Shown here: positions 24,020 to 34,400 of the stretch, in pieces | Layout of the letters: each line of letters begins with the position of its first letter | How positions within the stretch are numbered: the stretch's first letter is position 1 | NCBI GenBank assembly: GCA_030068075.1 | Contig: CM057839.1 | Location: forward strand, 18,269,167 to 18,333,166 | Direction of reading: 5' to 3' | DNA length: 64,000 nt | Source of the DNA: Paguma larvata | Lineage: Eukaryota > Chordata > Mammalia > Carnivora > Viverridae | Program-made: the position numbers and the translations under genes | The notes under the pieces: generated by a model | Databases searched by the model: none | Seen by the model: the letters and a program-made list of their open reading frames with translations, nothing else | Told to the model about the DNA's origin: nothing

Positions 24020-24145
24020 CTGCCACAACTCCATGGGTGTGATTCCTCGTCTGTACAAAGGGTTAAATAACAACATAATCATAGCAGGTTTGAATAATGC
24101 ATGTGCCACGATGCATGAAAACTGCCAAACTCATGATAAATGATC
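24020..24145 (-). repeat. MIR fragment
   Basis: The + strand carries GATTCCTCGTCTGTACAAAGGG and AACAACATAATCATAGCAGG, followed by ATGATAAATGATCAGCAC. This is the reverse complement of the MIR core (CCCATTTTACAGATGAGGAA), diverged. Confidence 0.6.
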
Positions 24146-24149
24146 AGCA

Positions 24150-26565
24150 CAAAGCAGCTGCTTCTGCTGCTGAAGACGTCGTCACAGGGAAAACACCAGC
24201 ATCGGACCCTCTAACCTATTCTAACGCTCCTCCTACATATACACACAGTACACGTATATAAGATGTTATTCTCTATTAGGTTACTTTCCAGTTAAAAACA
24301 CACTTTACAAAATGATGTTATGAGAGTTCGGAATAAATAAAACCCCAAATCCTGCAAACAAACTAAAGAGTGTTGCCAAATGAGCTGTTTGTGATCTCTG
24401 CCTCTCGCGTGTTTGGCTATCCGCAGCTCTATCCTGTTTGCTCTCGGCTTCGATTTATTCCAAGGTGCTGTCAGAAAGAAGCTAATTGATCATGTTAACA
24501 TCCTCCGGGACTCCTGGCTCTCAGAGCTCTGCAGCCTCAAATGAGGCAGGAGTTTGGATCTCATCAGATACGGAATTGCATGGCCCACTAATTTCCGAGA
24601 CCTGGCTCCATGAGCTGGCATCATGGTGGTAGAAATCTCTGCAACAAAATATTTACACACTTCGTATGCCTGAAAGATTGATCTTTCCTTGAAGAGACAC
24701 TTGTGCTTGGGGATGGCTGCTCAAACCTAAATTTTACATCCGGTGACACCCACCTGCAAAGTTTTCACACTGACTTGAATGTTTTATTAATAGCCTGATT
24801 AGATCATTCCGAACAAGATCTTTTCTTGGACATAAATCCTAAATAAATACATTTGACCACCTGCGTCCCCGTCTCCCATCAAAGAGGAAAGCAAATACGC
24901 AGGACTGATGGTCAGTCATCAACACCAAATGCCACTGAAACCAGCTCAGCCCACCCCAGTTTGGAACTTTCTAAATATTATTAAGCAAAACTGAATTTGA
25001 TTCAAATGAACAAATATTGGTTTTCTTTCACCCACACCCATTAGATGACATTTTCTCTTGGCTCCCCGCTCCAGTCCCCTGGAGACACTCTGAGTGACTG
25101 CATGCATTTAAGATGGCAGGAGCTGCTCTGTGGGTTTGCGCCCTCCCCTGAAATTAGGTCTAAGCCCCTACATAACATGTCCAACAGCTGCACCTGAAAT
25201 CAGGAAATATCCACAAGCAACAAGTAAGCATGTGGATGTACACCATGCCTCTATCCGCAGCAATCTGTATCAAATATATGCAGGAAGCTGAGATCACATA
25301 ACAGCCTACGGGTATGTTAAATTTTATAAAGATAAAGCATTCTGTCCTCAGAAAACTCTCCTTTTTCCTGTTCTATAATGGCAGTAGCCTCTTGTTCCCT
25401 ACTGTATTCCAGTCCTAGCACTTGTAAGAACATAATGGATACTATATAAGTAATTGGTAAATAATCAATTAATTGCCTGGAAATTATCACCACCTTATCC
25501 CAACCATCCTGAACAAGTCACTTGAGAAGCACTGTTTTATAATGACACATAACTTCTCTGAAAAAAAATCATTTACAAAGTCAGAGAAAACACTTCCATT
25601 TCTTTAACACTATTAACAATATAAAATTTTCCCACATAGCATTGCTAAAATAAATATATGATTTGGGTGAAATGATTGTTGAACTAAAAATGGCTTTCTT
25701 CAAAAGAACCTCAGAGGATCATCATTAAAGTCAGAGGGAAAAAAAAAAAAAACCTCTAAAGCAACAGTAAATATTATTTCCAACTCCACTTTCTTGTCCC
25801 TGTCTGCTTCCTCCACTGGGATTCAATGAAAGACTCATCTCTTAGTTGATTACCTACTTTTAGGATATAGAAGATAGGAAGCATGAAATGCAGATTTTCT
25901 CTGTGTAGTTGTCTTTGGGGGAAAACCTTTCACTGTCTACAAGAGTGGCCATGAATACTAAGCAACTCATATTAGCGAAGGACTCTGTGTTGGAATAAGT
26001 CAGAAAATGAAACTTTGTTTATGCAATTATTCTGCCTTCTACTAAGAACCTTTGCTTAAATTTAGATATATAACTGGAATAAAAGGTGATTATTCCATTT
26101 GTCCCTTAACCCAAAAGACTGTTCTGTGAGCTGTTATTATAATCCGTGTACTGCATAGGAGTCCTGCTGGACCTGAGGGAAGGGGGTGCTCTCTCGCTCA
26201 CACTGCCATCCTTTTCTTCTTTAACAGGCAAAACACATTAGGCAGGTAGAAGCTCTTTTCCCAGCATGTGTAAAATCACATGTGGCAAGTGTAAAATATT
26301 CAATTTACTTGAGGCAAAAATAATGATATCACACTCCCAAATCTGATAAGAATGGTAGGACTTCTAAAATGGTGGCTTCAGCAAATATCCTCCCAAGCAC
26401 AGATCAATATGGTTCTCAGAGCCAACACCTACCAAAATTTCAATGTATCCCTCCAATTTTCAGTCCTGTACACTTGGCAGCATTACTGATACAGTAACTC
26501 ACATTTTATATGTCTCAGAAAACAGTGCGCTTGTTAAAAAATATATGTTCTATATAAGCCATAAA
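24150..26565. other. Repeat-poor stretch, possible conserved non-coding DNA
   Basis: The longest part of the window without an identifiable transposon. At 24330-24840 complexity is higher and GC content is above the local mean, with homeodomain-type core motifs (CTAATTGATC near 24482, CCACTAATTTCC near 24586, TTATTAATAGCC near 24784) and a GTTAAC at 24495. No long open frame and no splice-delimited exon is evident. I only infer that it could hold a conserved regulatory element. A short A-run at 25739-25754 and several TTTA-rich patches make up the rest. Confidence 0.35.
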
Positions 26566-26569
26566 GAAA

Positions 26570-27200
26570 TTATGGCCCTCATCAATGCCAACCCCTAAGA
26601 TCCACACCCTCATTAAGCTTCTTCCCTTGAGTGTGGCAAGGACATGCGACTTGCTTCTAACCAAAAAAATATAGTGAAGGTAATAGGATCTCACTTACAG
26701 AGTTATGTTAAATTGTACAAGACTGACTTCCTAGTAGACTCACTCTAAAAAGTCTCTTTGCCGGCTTGACGAAGTAAGTGGTCAGGTTCAGGAAGTACAT
26801 GAGGCAGGGCGCCTGGGTGGCTCAGTCAGTTAAGGAAGTACATGAGGCAAGAAAATGTGAGCTCCCTTTAGAAAGACAAGGTGAACTCCAGGAACAGAGG
26901 GCAGCCTTGGATCCGAGAGCCAACAAGAAGTTGTAGCCCTCAGTCTGACAACCACAGAAGCTGAATTCTGTCAACAACCTGAGTGAGGTTAGAAGCATAT
27001 TCTTCCCCAGTTGAGCCTCCAGATGAGATGCTCATATAGGCCCAGCCTATATCTAGACTACAGCCTTCAGAGACCCTGAGCTGAGGACCCATTTAGGTCA
27101 TGTCTACACTCCTACCCGCAAAATTTTTGAGATGATAAATGTGCTTTTTAAGCTGTTAAGTTTTGGATAATCTGTTTACACAGAAAAAGCAACTAATGCA
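26570..27200 (+). mobile_element. MLT1-type MaLR LTR, old
   Basis: Contains the MLT1 order: TTCTAACCAAAAAAATATAG and GAAGGTAATAGG near the start, GCTCCCTTTAGAAAG in the middle, GAGAGCCAACAAGAAG, GAATTCTGTCAACAACCTGAGTGAGGTTAGAAGC, CTTCCCCAGTTGAGCCTCCAGATGAG, and a terminal TGAGATGATAAATGTGC ... AAGCTGTTAAGTTTTGG ... CAACTAATGCAG. It is an endogenous-retrovirus-like LTR with no internal coding sequence nearby. The 26-bp SINE stub is inserted inside it. Confidence 0.82.
26807..26832 (+). mobile_element. SINE 5' stub (26 bp) with perfect 17-bp TSD, tailless
   Basis: Only GGGCGCCTGGGTGGCTCAG plus TCAGTTA, the head of the felid SINE, is present. It is flanked by the perfect 17-bp direct repeat AGGAAGTACATGAGGCA at 26790-26806 and 26833-26849. 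There is no SINE body and no A tail. The insert ends in the D-arm of the tRNA-like head, close to where the other stub (16249-16277) ends. Confidence 0.9.
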
Positions 27201-27340
27201 GAAATATTAAAATGTCTAGGGTTAGGGGCAATATTCAGTGTTATATATAATACTGTCCTCAAATATCACATGTGAAAAAAATATGATGCATATAAAAGTT
27301 TAGTTGCAATCAGTAAGATTAATATTTTTACTACCATTTT

Positions 27341-27620
27341 TGTGAAATAATAAGCAATTAACCAATGATCGAAATGCAGGATATAATTTGTGATGATAGA
27401 TCTAATAATGGGATTTAATTAACTTCAAATAAATATTTTAGTGAGGATTCGTTTGCACACCCAGATATTTATTTATAAGATAATAGCTTCTCTATCTTTG
27501 TCATTACCCACTGCACCAGAAATCATGCAGCAAAGTTAACATCAATTTAAAATGCCATGATCTAAAAAGTTATAGCATTTTAGTGTGTATAGCGTTGGTA
27601 TCACGATTAATAAGCAGATC
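27341..27620 (+). repeat. Left arm of 280-bp inverted repeat
   Basis: Hand alignment of this segment with the reverse complement of 29027-29306 gives 280 aligned positions, no gaps and 14 mismatches (about 95%). Similarity ends sharply on both sides: outside at TGTGAAATAATAAGC and inside at AAGCAGATC. The sequence is AT-rich and does not match a repeat family that I know. Confidence 0.93.
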
Positions 27621-27655
27621 TGTCTCTCAAAAAATGAATAAACATTAACAAATTT
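27621..27655 (+). mobile_element. SINE 3'-tail fragment
   Basis: TGTCTCTCAAAAAATGAATA followed by AACATTAACAAATTT is the end of a plus-strand felid SINE. It begins at the exact base where the inverted-repeat arm stops, and runs tail-to-tail into the antisense SINE that follows. No head or body of this copy is present. Confidence 0.65.
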
Positions 27656-27657
27656 TT

Positions 27658-27850
27658 TTATAATTTTTAATGTTTATTTTTGAGAGAGAGTGCAAGCGGA
27701 GGAGGGATACAGAGAGAGGGAGACAGAGAATCTGAAGCAGGCTCCACATTATCAACACAAAGCCTGATGTGGGGCTCAAACTCATGAATCATGAGATCAT
27801 GACCTGACTTGAACTCAGACATTTAACCGACTGAGCCACCCAGGCACCCC
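27658..27850 (-). mobile_element. Felid SINE, antisense
   Basis: The + strand reads A-tail complement (TTTTTAATGTTTATTTTTGAGAGAGAG), body complement (GAATCTGAAGCAGGCTCCA), ATCATGACCTGACTTGAACTC and the head complement GACTGAGCCACCCAGGCACCCC. It lies in the spacer between the arms of the inverted repeat. Confidence 0.92.
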
Positions 27851-28514
27851 CACACTAACTTTTACAAACAAATTTTAGTAAGCTCAGTACGAACCCTTAG
27901 CATCATTCTGGTCATAGCAACCTTCGAAAAGTACACCCTCAGCCATAGTACTACTGAAAGTCCCACTGGGAATTGTGTAAATATTCAGGATGGGCCATGA
28001 CCACTTCTGCCACCAGCTGAGGACAGTATCTTGATGTTCCACATCCCAGATAAGTACTTCAGAGCCACTAGTTAAACCCCACTTTCATTAAACAAGCTGG
28101 TTAGGCTGTTGTCACTCGCTACTGAAACAACTCTCCTTTCTGAAGGAAGCTTCAGAGCCAAGATGCTTGGATCAGAGGCATTAAAACATTTATGGGAGAG
28201 AACTCTAAAATTTCACACATAGCCTTTCTTGCCTGCGAGGTGGTATGGTGAAAATTGGTTCAAACAAGAATAACTTCACTCTGCCCTGAACCAGGACTGC
28301 ACCCTGGCTCTCGGGACATGTGGTCCAGGCAAGCTCCTCTGTCACACTTTTTTTCCCCTTGTAACGAAAACTCGGAAGCTTTCTTTTGTACTACCCACCC
28401 ACTACTGTAGTCGTGCCTAAATATTATTTCAACACACATGTCACATAAATTACTTTTAAGAGAGAATCATTATTACCCATATAATTGGTAGACTCGAAGA
28501 ACTATGGGATGTCG

Positions 28515-28697
28515 GGGAATCGAGGGGGCTCAGTCAGTTGAATGTCCATCTCTTGATTTCAGTTCAAGTCATGATCCCAGGGATTGAGCTCCATGTTGGG
28601 CTCTACACTGAGCATGGAGCCTGCTTAAGATCCTCTCTCTCTTTCCATCAGCCCCTCTCCCCATTCACACATGTTCTCTTTCTCTCTTTAAAAAAAA
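28515..28697 (+). mobile_element. Carnivore SINE, diverged
   Basis: The diverged head CGAGGGGGCTCAGTCAGTTGAATG leads to a GTCATGATCCCAGGG segment, a GGGCTCTACACTGAGCATGGAGCCTGC segment and a CTCTCT tail region with AAAAAAAATG. The body resembles older CAN-SINE subfamilies. No clean TSD was found. Confidence 0.85.
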
Positions 28698-29026
28698 TGA
28701 ATTATGGTTCAAAGGAGTTGAGGAAGCACACTGAACTCCATATCCTAAACATGCCACAGTTCCCTACTACAGGCATAGCAGCCTATCCATCAATATCCTC
28801 TTTACTCCTCAAATAACAATTGAAGAAATAAGATTATTTCTTCTCATAATTAAAAAGAATGATTTCTTGAACGATGCTTTATAAATGAGGATCCTAGCTC
28901 AATTAAGAAATATCTAACTTCATACAAAATAGCCAATCTCACAAATCCATCTGAAAGAATCAGAACAATATGTTTAGGAACTGGAAAACAATATCATCGA
29001 TCACACCACAGTGTCAGTCTCTTTGT

Positions 29027-29306
29027 GATCTGCTTACTAATCGTGATACCAATGCTGTACACACTAAAACGCTAGGACTTTCTAGATCATGGCATTTAAA
29101 ATTGATACTAACTTTGCTGCATGATTTCTGGTGCAGTGGGTAATGACAAAAATAGAGAAGCTATTATCTTATAAATAAATATCTGGGTGTGCAAATGAAT
29201 CCTCACTAAAATATTTATTTGAAGTTAATTAAATCCCATTATTAGATCCATCATCACAAATTATATCCTGCATTTTGATCATTGGTTAATTGCTTATTAT
29301 TTCACA
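29027..29306 (-). repeat. Right arm of 280-bp inverted repeat
   Basis: Reverse complement of 27341-27620 with 14 mismatches and no gaps. The spacer between arms is 1,406 bp and holds two SINEs, a SINE tail fragment and unique sequence. Most mismatches are transitions, as expected for neutral divergence after duplication. Confidence 0.93.
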
Positions 29307-29797
29307 ATGATGGATAAGTGCAAGTCAAATCAGAAGATTGTTACATTGATTTTGGTATGGGTAATGGTTTATTCTATTTGAAACAACTCTTGTAATAAAT
29401 TAGCCAAATACACCACTCTCTTGTAAATAGACTCTTGCAAATATCTGTGTCAGGTGCTTTCATAACCTATAACAGTGCTAGACACATAAACATGTCCTAA
29501 ATAAATAAAATATCCCCCTATCCACAAGTACTGTGAATACATGTACTTCATCCTCCCAGAGATAAATCTTGAAGAAAAAGATAACGGAGACACTAGGGCC
29601 AAGAGCCAAAATTCTATACTGGTTCTCCCTCTTAACTACTAACATATAGCTTGTTGCCTGGCCAATGAAAAAAGGTTGATTGAGATTTGTTTCCCATTCA
29701 CCTTAACTCATTGATAACTTTCCACTTCCATCTTTTTCTATTCTTCCATCCCCAACCGCATGTCTATTGATATGAGGTATTTTGAACACGCACTTCG

Positions 29798-29834
29798 TGG
29801 ATATAGGGTTCCATGAAACATGGATATAGGGTTC
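29798..29834 (+). repeat. Short tandem direct repeat
   Basis: TGGATATAGGGTTC occurs at 29798-29811 and 29821-29834 with a 23-bp period. Probably a local replication slippage product. Confidence 0.7.
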
Positions 29835-30186
29835 TTCATACAATCAGTGCATCAAAGAGTCACATATTTTTGGTACCCTATAGCATCAAAGACAGAGTTA
29901 GGCAAAAATTTCTATAGTTGTTGACTGGTTATTTTTAAATAATAGCTGTGAAACTACCTACTGGATACTCATTTTTGGTTCAAAGAACCTTAATAAATCT
30001 TGCTGATGTGTTAAGAATGAAACCCTATGGTCGTCTTGGCCATGCTCACTTCTATTGGTTATTTCTTCAAGACCTAACATGATGTCTGGAACATCCAGAT
30101 ATAGCTTAAATCAACATATTAATAAATGAATGTATTAATTAGTATAGGTGAAGATAAAGATCAGTAGGCCTTCTTTTATGTTTCCT

Positions 30187-30380
30187 TAAAATTTTATTTA
30201 TTTATTTTGAGAGAGAGAGCACGAGCAAGGGAGTGGCAAAGACAGAAGGAGAGAGAATCCAAGCAGGCTCCAATCTCAGTGCAGAGCCCGATGTGGGGCT
30301 CCATCTCACAACCACAAGATCACAACCTGAGCTGATATCAAGAATCAGATACTTAACCAACTGAGTCACCCAGGCATTCC
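30187..30380 (-). mobile_element. Carnivore SINE, antisense
   Basis: The + strand shows ATTTATTTATTTTGAGAGAGAGAGC, then GCTCCAATCTCAGTGCAGAGCCCG, GATCACAACCTGAGC and the head complement CAACTGAGTCACCCAGGCATTCC. Diverged, with no convincing TSD. Confidence 0.88.
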
Positions 30381-30820
30381 TATGTTCTGAGTATACTTCC
30401 TAATGAGTTGGCTTAAGTTAACTATAGGGTCTGCCAAAAGCATATACATCTTCCTGTGATGACAACAAAGTTAAAGATTAAGTCAATGCTGTAATACTGA
30501 AAACAGACCCCAAAATTTAAATTCATGTCCCAATCTCTTGTATTATATTCTTTGGTTGAATACATTAGCTATAGAAATTGTTGACAAAAATCTAACATAA
30601 ATGATTGTTAAATAATTTCCTAAACTTTAGCTAGGTCAAATAGCTATAAGTCCATAGGTCAATTAGTTATAAGAAGGCAAAGTAAAAAAAAAATCATTGA
30701 GTTTCCATGTAGATTTTCCACTAATTAAGCGAATCCCAACACATTTTTATTTTTAATAAGCCACATCACCATTTTACTTTTAGTTTCTGGACAGCCTAAA
30801 TATATTTAATATTTTTGAGT

Positions 30821-31020
30821 CTTTTATTTTTTTTTATTTTTATTTTTGAGAGAGAGAGAAAGAGAAAAAACACGAGCAGGGGAGGGGTAGAGGAAGAGAG
30901 AATCTTAAGCAGGCATCACACCTAGCACTATGCTGGGCTCAATTTCAGGATCGTGAGATCATGACCTGACCTGAGATCAAGAGTCAGACACTCAACAAAC
31001 TGAACCACCAAGGCATCCCA
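30821..31020 (-). mobile_element. Carnivore SINE, antisense
   Basis: T-rich tail complement followed by GAGAGAGAGAGAAAG, AATCTTAAGCAGGCATCACACC, GATCATGACCTGACCTGAG and the head complement CAAACTGAACCACCAAGGCATCCC. An old, diverged copy. Confidence 0.87.
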
Positions 31021-31430
31021 GCTTCAATATATTTAAATATGGCTTATTTAAATTATAGAGTATTTTCATAAAAGAACACATAATTACCACTCATCCACAT
31101 TCCAGCTAAAAATGGAAGACTATATAATTGTGAATTAATGAGATGAATTTTCTTTTGTACCTTATGTAAATGAATTGCATTACATTATTAAAATGAATGG
31201 TTCCTACAATGACTGTTTTAATATTTTTAGTTATTTGTTTTTCCTTATAATTATAATATTGTGTTTTCAATATATACATTATTTTTGTCTAATAATTTCT
31301 GTGATGAACTAGATTCTTCTATGAATCAATTATTTCTTTTTTTTTTTTTTTGTTATAATAGTTTATTTTCAAATTGGTTTACATATAACACCCAGTGTTC
31401 ATCCCAACATGTGCCCTTTTTAATGCCCAT

Positions 31431-31469
31431 CACCCCCTCTCCCCCCTCCCTCATCCCCCTTACCCTCAG
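31431..31469 (-). other. L1 3' UTR G-rich polypurine tract
   Basis: On the minus strand this reads as runs of three to six G (GAGGGTAAGGGGGATGAGGG then AGGGGGGAGAGGGGG), with four or more G-runs in 40 nt, which fits a potential G-quadruplex. The young 3' L1 fragment has the equivalent tract at about 5679-5716. G-rich polypurine tracts are a general feature of mammalian L1 3' UTRs. Confidence 0.75.
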
Positions 31470-31494
31470 TTTTTTCTTAGTCTTTGAGAGTCTC

Positions 31495-34400
31495 TTATGT
31501 TTTATCTCCCTCCCTCTCTGTGTCTTTTTTTTCTTTCCCCTCTTCCCCTCCCCCTGGTTTTTGCTTAGTTTCACAAAGTCCACCTATTCGTGGAAACATA
31601 TGGTATCTGTCTTTTTCTGACTGACTTATTTCACTTAACATAATACCCTCCAGTTCCATCCATCTTGCTACACATGGCCAGATTTCATTTTTTCTCATTG
31701 CCACGTAGTAGTCCATTGTATATAAGTACCATAACTTCTTTATCCATTCGTCAGTTGATGGGCACTTGGTCTCTTTCCATGATTTGGCTATTGTCGAAAG
31801 TGCTGCTATGAACATTGGGGTACACGTGCTCCTATGCATCAGCATTCCTGTGTCTCTTGGGTAGATTCCTAGCAGGGCTATTGCTGGGTCATAGGGTAGC
31901 TCTATTTTCATTTTTTTGAGGAACCTCCACACCGTTTTCCAGAGTGGCTGCACCAGTTTGCATTCCCACCAACAGTGTAGGAGGGTGCCTACTTCTCCAC
32001 ATCCTCGCCAGCATCTATAGTTTCCTGATTTGTTCATTTTAGCCACTCTGACTGGTGTGAGGTGGTATCTCAGTGTAGTTTTGATTTGTATTTCCCTGAT
32101 GCTGAGTGACATTGAGCATCGTTTCATGTGTCTGTTGGCCATCTGAATGTCCCCTTTGGAGAAGTGTCTATTCATATCTTCCGCCCATTTCTTCACTGGG
32201 TTGTTTGTTTTTCGGGTTTGGAGTTTGGTAAGTTCTTTATAAATTTTAGATATTAGTCCTTTATCCGATATGTCATTTGCGATGATCTTTTCCCATTCCG
32301 TTGGTTGCCTATTCGTTTTGTTGGTTGTTTCTTTTGCCGTGCAGAAGCTTTTTATCTTGATGAGGTCCCAATAGTTCATCTTTGCTTTTAATTCTCTTGC
32401 CTTTGGAGACGTGTCGAGTAAGAAATTGGTGCGTCTTAGGTCAAAGAGGCTTTTTCCTGTTTTCTCCTCTAGGATTTTGACGGTTTCCTGCCTCACATTC
32501 AGATCTTTTATCCATTTAGAATTTATTTTTGTGAGTGGTGTAAGAAAGTGGTCTAGTTTCATTCTTTTGCATGTTGCTGTCCAATTCTCCCAGCACCATT
32601 TGTTAAAAAGGCTGTCTTTTTTCCATTGGATACATTTTCCCGCTTTGTCAAAGATTAGTTGGCCATATACTTGCGGGTCCATTTCTGAGTTTTCTATTCT
32701 ATTCCATTGGTCTATGCGTCTGTTTTTGTGCCAATACCATACAGTCTTGATGACCACCGCTTTGTAGTAGAGGTTAAAGTCTGGGATTGTGATGCCTCCC
32801 GCCTTGGTTTTATTCTTCAGTATTATTTTGGCTATTCGAGGTCTTTTGTGGTTCCATACAAATTTTAGGATTGTTTGCTCTAGCTTTGAGAAGAATGCTG
32901 GTGCAATTTTGATTGGGATTGCATTGAATGTGTAGATTGCTTTGGGTAGTATTGCCATTTTGACGATATTTATTCTTCCAATCCATGAGCATGGGATGTT
33001 TTTCCATTTCCTTGTGTCTTCCTCAATTTCCTTCATAAGTTTTTTATAGTTTTCAGTGTAGAGGTCTTTCACATCTTTGGTTAGGTTTATTCCTAAGTAT
33101 TTTATGGTTTTTGGTGCAATTGTGAAAGGGATTAGCTTCTTTATTTCTCTTTCTGCTGCCTCATTGTTGGTGTATAGAAATGCCACCGATTTCTGTACAT
33201 TGATTTTGTATCCTGCAACTTTGCTGAAATCATGAATCAGTTCTAGTAGGCTTTTGGTGGATTCTGTCGGGTTTTCCATGTAAAGTATCATGTCATCTGC
33301 AAAAAGTGAAAGTTTGACTTCCTCCTTGCCAATCTTGATGCCTTTTATTTTGTTTTGTTGTCTGATTGCTGATGCTAAGACTTCCAGCACTATGTTAAAT
33401 AGCAGTGGCGAGAGTGGACACCCCTGTCGTGTTCCTGATCTCAGGGGGAAGGCTTTCAATTTTTCCCCATTGAGGATGATATTAGCTGTGGGTTTTTCAT
33501 ATATGGCTTTTATGATGTTTAAGTATGTTCCTTCTATCCCGACTTTCTCGAGAGTTTTTATTAAGAAAGGATGCTGTATTTTGTCAAATGCTTTTTCTGC
33601 ATCTATTGACAGGATCATATGGTTCTTATCTTTTCTTTTGTTGATGTGATGTATCACGTTGATTGATTTGCGAATATTGAACCAGCCCTGCAACCCAGGG
33701 ATGAATCCTACTTGATCATGGTGGATAATTCTCTTTATATGCTGTTGGATTCGATTTGCTAGTATCTTGTTGAGAATTTTTGCATCCATATTCATCAGGG
33801 ATATTGGCCTGTAATTTTCTTTCTTTGCTGGGTCTCTATCTGGTTTGGGAATCAAAGTGATGCTGGCTTCATAGAATGAGTCCGGGAGTTTTCCTTCCGT
33901 TTCAATTTTTTGGAACAGCTTGAGGAGGATAGGAATTAACTCTGTTTTAAATGTCTGGTAAAATTCCGCAGGAAAGCCATCTGGTCCAGGGCTTTTATTT
34001 GCTGGGAGGTTTTTAATAACGGATTCTATTTCTTCACTAGTTATGGGTCTGTTCAAATTTTCTATTTCTTCCCGTTTGAGTTTTGGTAGCGTGTGGCTAT
34101 TTAGGAAGCTGTCCATTTCTTCCAGATTGCCAAGTTTGGTGGCATATAATTTTTCATAGTATTCTCTGATGATTGCTTGTATCTCTGAGGGATTGGTTGT
34201 AATTTCTCCCTTTTCATTCACGATTTTATTTATTTGAGTTCTCTCTCTTTTCTTTTTGAGAAGCCTGGCTAGAGGTTTGTCTATTTTGTTTATTTTTTCA
34301 AAGAACCAGCTTTTGGTTTCATTGATCTGTTCCACTACCTTTTCTGTCTCCATATGGTTAATTTGAGCTCTGATCTTTGTTATTTCTCTCTTTCTGCTGG

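Noticed and set aside
27647..27876. AACAAATTTT as a TSD of the antisense SINE at 27658-27850
   Set aside because: The right-hand copy lies 16 bp beyond the SINE end and the motif is low-complexity, so it was not accepted as a TSD.
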